Assembly (NCBI GenBank): GCA_024636355.1
Contig: JAGXHH010000131.1
Span: 1 to 9,362, forward strand
Origin: Desulfobacteraceae bacterium
GTDB taxonomy: Bacteria; Desulfobacterota; Desulfobacteria; Desulfobacterales; Desulfosalsimonadaceae
DNA length: 9,362 nt
Direction of reading: 5' to 3'
The notes below the pieces were generated by a model. It worked only from the letters and a program-made list of their open reading frames with translations, ran no database searches and was not told the DNA's origin. A program made the translations under genes and the position numbers. Of this stretch, positions 5,679 through 9,362 are shown in pieces (positions within the stretch are counted from its first letter, which is position 1; the number at the start of each line of letters is the position of its first letter).

Positions 5679-6644
5679 ATGGGCAGGGCATGGCGAATTG
5701 AATATGAGGGTGCCTACTATCATCTGATGTCCCGCGGCAACGACGGGAAGGAGATTTATCTTGATGATGATGACAGGCGTTTATTTTTGGAAACCCTTTC
5801 CGAAATGTCGGAGCGGTTCGAGGTGGATATTTTTGCCTACGTTCTGATGTCGAATCATTATCATCTGCTGGTTCAGACCCGCCGCGCAAATCTTAAAAAA
5901 GCCATGCATTGGTTGGGAACCACTTATACTCGCCGATTCAACAATCGCCACGGCAAGAGCGGCCATCTGTTCCAAGGGCGTTATAAATCCATTCTGGTTC
6001 AAGATGATGCCTATATTATGCAGCTGTCATTCTATATCCACCGGAATCCGTTGAGGGCCGGAATAGTGGGACGGCTTTCTGATTACACATGGAGCAGCTA
6101 CCATGTTTATGCGTATGACAAAAAAAAACCGGACTGGCTGTTAACGGATCTGATTCTTTCTTATTTTAAGGGGCCGGATCCGCATAAGCTGTATCGCAAC
6201 AAAGTCCAGCGATATGCCGGGGAAGAAAAGCGCCTGATGGAGGATCTGCACCATGGACTGCTTTTTGGTACTCAAGACTTTACCGATGACATCCGCAACC
6301 GCTTTCTGCCGTGTATCCCCTATAAAGATTTGCCACAGCAGAGGTTGCTGGAAAAAAAATTTGATCCTGTCGAGCTTATTGCCGAAATTTCAAAAGCACT
6401 TCGAATCGATGTAAATAAAGTCATTAAATCAGGACGGGTGCGGGGGAATGACAAGCAGAGTAGAGATTTGATCGTCTATTTCATCTGGAATACCGGACGC
6501 CTGTCTAACACAGAGATCGGCGCACTTTTTAATATGAGCTATTCAGCGGTGAGCCACAGTGTGAAGTCCTTCAAGGAAAAATTAAATCAAAGCAATAAAT
6601 TAAAACTGCAAGTGGAGAAATTCAATTCACAATTCAAGCTTTGA
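5679..6644 (+). CDS. REP-associated tyrosine transposase (RAYT, Y1/IS200-like) with C-terminal DnaA-like helix-turn-helix
   Basis: This is an intact 321-residue single-strand DNA endonuclease of the HUH superfamily. RAYTs bind and cut short extragenic palindromes and are thought to spread them. N-terminal features are GAYYHLMSRGN (11-21), the metal-binding HUH motif in LMSNHYHLLVQT (56-67; His60 and His62), HGKSGHLFQGRYKSILV (91-107) and the catalytic region LSFYIHRNPLRAG (116-128), with Tyr119 the likely nucleophile. After about residue 228 comes a second domain: LSNTEIGALFNMSYSAVSHSVKSF (275-298) resembles the DNA-binding helix-turn-helix of DnaA domain IV, a common extension in the longer RAYT group. 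All catalytic residues are present. It is flanked by inverted repeats and is the only plus-strand gene amid minus-strand neighbours. Its stop codon lies inside the right repeat. ATG 5679 has no ribosome binding site. Confidence 0.93.
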   Translation: MGRAWRIEYEGAYYHLMSRGNDGKEIYLDDDDRRLFLETLSEMSERFEVDIFAYVLMSNHYHLLVQTRRANLKKAMHWLGTTYTRRFNNRHGKSGHLFQGRYKSILVQDDAYIMQLSFYIHRNPLRAGIVGRLSDYTWSSYHVYAYDKKKPDWLLTDLILSYFKGPDPHKLYRNKVQRYAGEEKRLMEDLHHGLLFGTQDFTDDIRNRFLPCIPYKDLPQQRLLEKKFDPVELIAEISKALRIDVNKVIKSGRVRGNDKQSRDLIVYFIWNTGRLSNTEIGALFNMSYSAVSHSVKSFKEKLNQSNKLKLQVEKFNSQFKL

Positions 6645-6668
6645 CACTTTAACATTGACACTTTAACA
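6625..6668. repeat. Right end of the RAYT element: inverted repeat and tandem TTGACACTTTAACA
   Basis: AATTCAAGCTTTGACAC (6631-6647) is the perfect inverted partner of the left end; the looser match runs from about 6625 to 6650. The transposase stop codon (6642-6644) lies within it. TTGACACTTTAACA is then present twice head to tail (6641-6654 and 6655-6668). The outer copy directly abuts hipA coding sequence and supplies its stop codon. Tandem end duplications at both edges of the element are unusual for IS200-like elements, which insert without target duplication. Confidence 0.75.
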
Positions 6669-7674
6669 GAACGTGTTCCCGATCAAAACCTATGTTCGGT
6701 ATTAAGTCGAAGGCAGGGCTTAAGCGCCACCCAGTGTCATCGTGCAGCATGAGGAAGTTTTTCAGGTGATCATCGGTGTTGCCGATCATCGTGTTGAATA
6801 CCATCTGCCGGTATAGCCTTTGAAGGTCATGAACAGGTTGTGATGAAATATGCCGGATAACTTCTGCCAGGTCGCGGTAGCTGGCATTATAATAATCATC
6901 GGCCTTGAGCAGTGTTTGCATGCTAACCAGGTGATTTCGACCTCCTGCCGCATTTATATCGAACCGCTTCACCAGCAGGCATTTTCTCATTGTACCCAGC
7001 TGTTTAAGCCTCGTCTCGGCCGTGTCTATCCCCGCCCGGCGACCCACTTCCATTGCCGCTGCCTCTAAGCTTACCACGTCCATTTGGTCCCTGGCGCTGG
7101 CAAACTTTGCAAGGTATGAGGCATTTTCGTCCTCGACAAGTGCTTTGGGCCTGGCCCCGCCAGGCGAACTGCCAGCCTGGAACAAGAGGGAAAGTTCATC
7201 GTCGGCTGCGGCAGCGGGTTCCAACTCGAATTTTTCAACGAGCAATGCCAGTTCCTGCAAGTGCTGGCTGGAGACACTTGTTGTTTCAGGTCCGGGTGAT
7301 CCCTTTTCCTCGTAGCTCAACGCCCCCAACCCCTTTTTGCCCAATAGCCGTAATAAATCAGGGACAGACTGTTCACCGCGACTTAGCTTGTAATGGCGGA
7401 TCATGAGTTTCCGGCCCCAGTCATCCGGCAGGCTGTCTTCAAAAACGCCATGGACTCCAGCCCGGGGCCGGTTCGCGTCAAAAGTTTCCGCGGACAAAGG
7501 CAGGTTCAGGGGATCGAGCGGAAAGGCCTCGGGGTGTTTCAAGTATTCGGGAGTGTAACGGAACTGTCCCTGCAACCTCCCCCCCCTGGCGGTATCAGAA
7601 TCAGCGACAACCAGAGTGCCCGCCTTGATACTTTCTCCCGTTGGTAAAGTCAGCCAGACATCAAGTCGGATCAT
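6649..7674 (-). CDS. hipA: HipA-like serine/threonine kinase toxin, C-terminally truncated
   Basis: HipA kinases phosphorylate glutamyl-tRNA synthetase (or related targets) and cause growth arrest; HipB neutralises them. The 341 residues begin with the HipA N-terminal domain (VFEDSLPDDWGRKLM, 77-91). They then show the glycine-rich ATP loop GSSPGGARPKALV (168-180), VKRFD (235-239), the catalytic loop GNTDDHLKNF (298-307, Asp301 and Asn306) and the metal site SPAFDLIPN (319-327, Asp323). Homology stops at FDREHVL (330-336). The last five residues, LKCQC, and the stop come from the repeat at the RAYT boundary. Relatives run roughly 70-100 residues further as a helical bundle, so the end of the gene is lost. 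It has no counterpart on the far side of the RAYT. The ATG overlaps the hipB stop by four bases (ATGA), so the pair is translationally coupled. The kinase core is complete, but activity is doubtful. Confidence 0.85.
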   Translation of the reverse strand: MIRLDVWLTLPTGESIKAGTLVVADSDTARGGRLQGQFRYTPEYLKHPEAFPLDPLNLPLSAETFDANRPRAGVHGVFEDSLPDDWGRKLMIRHYKLSRGEQSVPDLLRLLGKKGLGALSYEEKGSPGPETTSVSSQHLQELALLVEKFELEPAAAADDELSLLFQAGSSPGGARPKALVEDENASYLAKFASARDQMDVVSLEAAAMEVGRRAGIDTAETRLKQLGTMRKCLLVKRFDINAAGGRNHLVSMQTLLKADDYYNASYRDLAEVIRHISSQPVHDLQRLYRQMVFNTMIGNTDDHLKNFLMLHDDTGWRLSPAFDLIPNIGFDREHVLLKCQC

Positions 7675-7985
7675 TTGTTCCTCTTTCTTCTGCCACCGGC
7701 CCGTTGCCGTTTGTTGCTCTTTTGCTCATATTTTGCAAAAAGATCTTCCTTTTCGGCCAATATATCCTTCCAATCGTCAAGCCGGCCGAGAATGCTGCTG
7801 GCAGCTATCCAGTTACCGATCAGGGTCTGTGGCGAACCCTTCTCCATTTGGCTATATGACTGGCGGGTCAGGCCGAGCCGCTGGGCGAACAATTCCTGGC
7901 TCTCGTTCCTGGCCAGGCGTGCTTCTTTCAGACGCTGGCCGAGCCGTTTCAAAAGTGACTCGATGGTAATATTATTGTTAAACAT
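7671..7985 (-). CDS. hipB: HipB-like XRE-family antitoxin and repressor
   Basis: This 104-residue DNA-binding antitoxin has the helix-turn-helix at about 17-60: LGQRLKEARLARNESQELFA, then QRLGLTRQSYSQMEKGSPQTLIGNW. The first of these is the typical XRE opening, and the second includes the recognition helix. A charged helix (LDDWKDILAEKEDLFAKYEQ) and a lysine/arginine-rich tail follow. The start at 7985 is chosen because an XRE protein normally begins close to its first helix. The open frame upstream to 8111 would add 42 low-quality residues and would run through the operator and -10 box. It probably binds the palindrome at 8012-8039 to repress hipBA and binds HipA to block it. If truncated HipA is inactive, HipB is left as a solitary regulator. 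Confidence 0.87.
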   Translation of the reverse strand: MFNNNITIESLLKRLGQRLKEARLARNESQELFAQRLGLTRQSYSQMEKGSPQTLIGNWIAASSILGRLDDWKDILAEKEDLFAKYEQKSNKRQRAGGRRKRNK

Positions 7986-7997
7986 ATTTAACAATAT

Positions 7998-8039
7998 ATT
8001 ATAAAAATGCCTACTTTGTAAAGTGTTTATTACAAAGTA
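7998..8039 (-). promoter_or_regulatory. hipBA promoter and palindromic operator
   Basis: TACTTTGTAA (8012-8021) and TTACAAAGTA (8030-8039) form a perfect 10-bp inverted repeat with an 8-base spacer, 26 to 54 bases upstream of hipB. A consensus TATAAT box lies on the minus strand at 7998-8003, just downstream of the dyad. The expected -35 region (about 8021-8026) falls inside the palindrome, so a bound HipB dimer would block RNA polymerase. The -35 match is poor. Autoregulation through such operators is established for HipB families. The binding of this particular HipB is inferred. Confidence 0.7.
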
Positions 8040-8216
8040 ACGACAACTGGTAGAGATATAACCGGTACGGCAAACGCCTCGCAGGTCCACGTTCTGCCGA
8101 AGCTCCCCCATGCCGAAAACGCTATTTGGAAAAGCGAACGGCTGACTTTATGGTTATTTTTCATTGCGGCCATGATGGCCGGGAAATAAGATATTTTCAT
8201 TAATCTGGTTAAATCT

Positions 8217-8342
8217 GGTTATCCGGTTCGCTCCAGTGCTGAGCAATCCTGAAAATATCCTCTCGTGGGAGCGCAGGGGAACTCTTCCGCGTCCTCAGCG
8301 GCTCTGCGAGAGAAATCATTAACTGGAGTTTTCCGGATAACC
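8217..8342. repeat. About 126-bp repeat unit with inverted ends
   Basis: GGTTATCCGG then four bases then CTCCAGT (8217-8237) is mirrored at 8322-8342 by ACTGGAG, four bases, CCGGATAACC: 17 of 21 positions pair. The right end differs at one position of 22 from 76-97 at the other side of the window. The interior contains GCGTCCTCAGCGGCTCTGCG (8290-8309), a string of the kind seen in dispersed intergenic repeats. I read it as a non-coding repeat element. It has no transposase. Confidence 0.55.
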
Positions 8343-8348
8343 ATATTC

Positions 8349-8428
8349 ATAAAGACGCGGTTTTTATGGAAGCGCCGGCAATCGAAGGTTGTTGTATCTT
8401 GCGCCTTCCATAAAAACCGCGTCTTTAT
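8349..8428. repeat. Perfect 23-bp inverted repeat with extended stem
   Basis: The arm at 8349-8371 (ATAAAGACGCGGTTTTTATG then GAA) is the exact reverse complement of 8406-8428. Four more pairs, GCGC (8372-8375) with GCGC (8401-8404), extend the stem past a single bulged base at 8405, leaving a 25-base loop. It has the stem length and layout of a small MITE or extragenic palindrome. It is not followed by a T-run, and it lies 33 bases ahead of the relic ATG at 8462. Confidence 0.75.
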
Positions 8429-8461
8429 TAGGCACAAAACACAAAAAAAGGAGGTTGTGAT

Positions 8462-8530
8462 ATGTTCGCCAGAAAAATGAACGATCGCGTTTTTTGTCTT
8501 GGCTCCGTGGACTGGGATAGACGTCTGTAG
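8462..8530 (+). pseudogene. Flavodiiron protein (FprA-like), N-terminal relic of 22 codons
   Basis: After a strong AGGAGG (about 10 bases upstream) an ATG opens MFARKMNDRVFCLGSVDWDR, then RL and TAG. This closely resembles the start of A-type flavoproteins (flavodiiron nitric oxide/oxygen reductases), which begin with a short strand, then a VGxVDWD-type segment before the metallo-beta-lactamase domain. The remaining 380 or so residues are absent. The recognition rests on one short stretch, but the ribosome binding site and motif agree. It lies upstream of a hemerythrin gene, another oxygen/NO-related function, so an ancestral operon is plausible. Confidence 0.55.
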
Positions 8531-8664
8531 ACCTGATTGTGGCCCAGGCCAAACGTCTGATTAACAGCGTGTCGCTTTATCAGTCTATGGGAGGGGGATT
8601 TGTTGTTACCGAGGAGCGTTTAACCTTGTCCAATTTGCCCAAAGCCACAGGAATGATATCGTAA
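8524..8664 (+). pseudogene. C-terminal relic resembling a TolC/NodT-type outer-membrane efflux protein
   Basis: In the frame after the flavodiiron relic the bases read SVDLIVAQAKRLINSVSLYQ then SMGGGF, about 20 further residues and TAA at 8662. Efflux outer-membrane lipoproteins commonly end in an alpha-helix followed by VSLYKALGGGW, which this matches well. There is no start codon or ribosome binding site, and nothing upstream continues the frame (TAG at 8518-8520). It appears to be the tail of a deleted gene joined directly to the head of another. The extra 22 residues past GGGF are atypical. Confidence 0.4.
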
Positions 8665-8706
8665 ATGCAGATGACAACAACGATATTAAAATAAAAAGGA
8701 GGATCA

Positions 8707-9216
8707 ATGAAAGCAACAGACGATCTTAAAAAAGAACACCAGGGAATTGAAGTGATGTTGCGGATTATCGGCGCCATATCGGATAAATCCGCACGCGGTG
8801 AAGAAATTTCGGTTCAACATCTTGCTGACATCATGGAATTTCTAACCGTTTTTGTCGATAAATGTCATCACGGCAAAGAGGAGGAGTTTTTGTTCCCGGC
8901 CCTGGAGGCTGCGGGCGTTGCACGTGAAGGCGGCCCGGTGGGTGTCCTGCTGCATGAACATGAGCAGGGCCGGAAGCTTGTGGCGAAACTCAAAGAGGCG
9001 GTATCAGAATTAAAGACCGGGGACCAGTCCGCGGCTGCCGACATTGCCGAAACCGGCAATCAATATATTGCCCTGCTGACCGACCACATTGCCAAGGAGA
9101 ATAACGTGCTTTATATAATGGCGGAAGACCGTCTGGATGGAGCTCAAGACGAACGTCTTGTTGAGGCATTTGAAAAGCTTGAGCGCGACCGCATCGGTGT
9201 CGGGAAGCGTTATTAA
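8707..9216 (+). CDS. Hemerythrin-domain (HHE) protein
   Basis: This is a 169-residue cytoplasmic four-helix protein of the hemerythrin-like family, which binds a di-iron centre and serves in oxygen or nitric oxide sensing, storage or repair. Candidate iron ligands are in the expected order: His11 (KKEHQG), His54 or His55 and Glu59 (DKCHHGKEEEFLFPAL, 51-66), His83 or His85 (LLHEHEQGRKL) and His127 with Glu131 (LLTDHIAKENNVLY, 123-136). There is no signal peptide, membrane segment or sensor domain. AAGGAGG lies six bases before the ATG. It reads alone on the plus strand after the two relics. The intact frame and good ribosome binding site suggest it is still used. The exact role cannot be deduced. 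Confidence 0.92.
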   Translation: MKATDDLKKEHQGIEVMLRIIGAISDKSARGEEISVQHLADIMEFLTVFVDKCHHGKEEEFLFPALEAAGVAREGGPVGVLLHEHEQGRKLVAKLKEAVSELKTGDQSAAADIAETGNQYIALLTDHIAKENNVLYIMAEDRLDGAQDERLVEAFEKLERDRIGVGKRY

Positions 9217-9257
9217 AAACATGGTCCTCCGGGCCAGGTCAGAGGCAAAGGGCTATG

Positions 9258-9285
9258 CCTGGATTCATCAAGCAGGGAATCCAGG
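9258..9285 (+). terminator. Hairpin after the hemerythrin gene
   Basis: CCTGGATTC (9258-9266) pairs perfectly with GAATCCAGG (9277-9285) around a 10-base loop, 42 bases past the stop codon. It lacks a T-run, so it may be a repeat arm rather than a true intrinsic terminator. Confidence 0.35.
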
Positions 9286-9362
9286 AGCCAGAATTCAGAA
9301 TCCAGAATAAGGATTCGCCTTCGGCTCAATCAGGATAGAGAATATGCCGGAGCGAAGCGACA
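9286..9362. repeat. Short repeat-like intergenic tail
   Basis: Nothing coding is seen. CCAGAATTCAGAATCCAGAAT near 9289 is a cluster of near-repeats of CCAGAAT, of the simple intergenic kind also seen near 99-201. Confidence 0.3.

Larger units (their letters stand above)
7986..8461. other. Intergenic region between hipB and the relic genes
   Basis: No gene is supported in these roughly 480 bases. Besides the hipBA operator it holds a near-tandem AATCTGGTT pair (8202-8220), a small GGCCATGATGGCC palindrome (about 8168-8180), the 126-bp repeat bounded by GGTTATCCGG/CCGGATAACC and the large 23-bp hairpin. Short open frames here are repeat translations; the antisense reading RRAAEDAEE is typical of intergenic repeat DNA. 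Confidence 0.5.

Noticed and set aside
5616..6647. A complete insertion sequence with target-site duplication
   Set aside because: Inverted ends exist, but no matching direct target repeat flanks them, and RAYT/IS200 enzymes do not make one; described as a RAYT unit instead.
7986..8111. A longer HipB starting at 8111
   Set aside because: The extra 42 codons would be translated across the operator and -10 box and do not look like protein; ATG 7985 fits XRE proteins better.
1..9362. Transfer RNA, ribosomal RNA or riboswitch genes
   Set aside because: No cloverleaf with a TTCRA-type T-loop and acceptor stem, and no conserved riboswitch core, was recognised by eye on either strand.

Overview
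The window looks like an accessory region of an anaerobic or microaerophilic bacterium, most likely a Desulfobacterota (deltaproteobacterial) relative. This is an inference from gene content: a double-cubane-cluster reductase of the HgdB family, a hemerythrin, a flavodiiron-protein remnant, a REP-associated transposase and an arsenic locus with ACR3, ArsD and ArsA. No ribosomal or marker gene is present to fix the taxonomy.

Layout. Bases 1-411 hold no gene, only short hairpins, AATTCGCAATT-type repeats and a perfect 23-bp inverted repeat. From 5491 down to 412 all genes read on the minus strand: arsR, arsD, an arsA remnant, an intact acr3 arsenite efflux gene, a broken universal-stress-protein gene, then after a 272-bp gap a double-cubane-cluster reductase and a broken second arsenite-permease/bile-acid-symporter-type gene. 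A REP-associated tyrosine transposase (plus strand, 5679-6644) sits between the ars genes and a minus-strand hipB-hipA toxin-antitoxin pair. It is bounded by an inverted repeat whose right copy contains the transposase stop codon and abuts the truncated 3' end of hipA. Bases 7986-8461 are intergenic and repeat-rich. Then come two tiny plus-strand relics (a flavodiiron N-terminus and an efflux-channel-like C-terminus), an intact hemerythrin-domain gene (8707-9216) and a repeat-like tail.

How the parts work together. ArsR would repress the minus-strand operon from a TTGACA-type promoter near 5550 and be released by arsenite. ArsD would bind arsenite, but its usual partner, the ArsA ATPase, is reduced to its last 95 or so residues, so efflux probably depends on ACR3 alone. 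The hipBA pair has its own TATAAT box and a palindromic operator.

The most striking pattern is repeated internal deletion. Four genes (the second permease, uspA, arsA, and arsD on a small scale) have lost internal sequence, in three cases covering or shifting a diagnostic motif. hipA is cut at its 3' end, and two unrelated gene ends lie side by side at 8462-8664. The arsenite regulator and ACR3 pump stayed intact. I read this as an ars island in decay beside active short repeats. A population or assembly artefact cannot be excluded from sequence alone.
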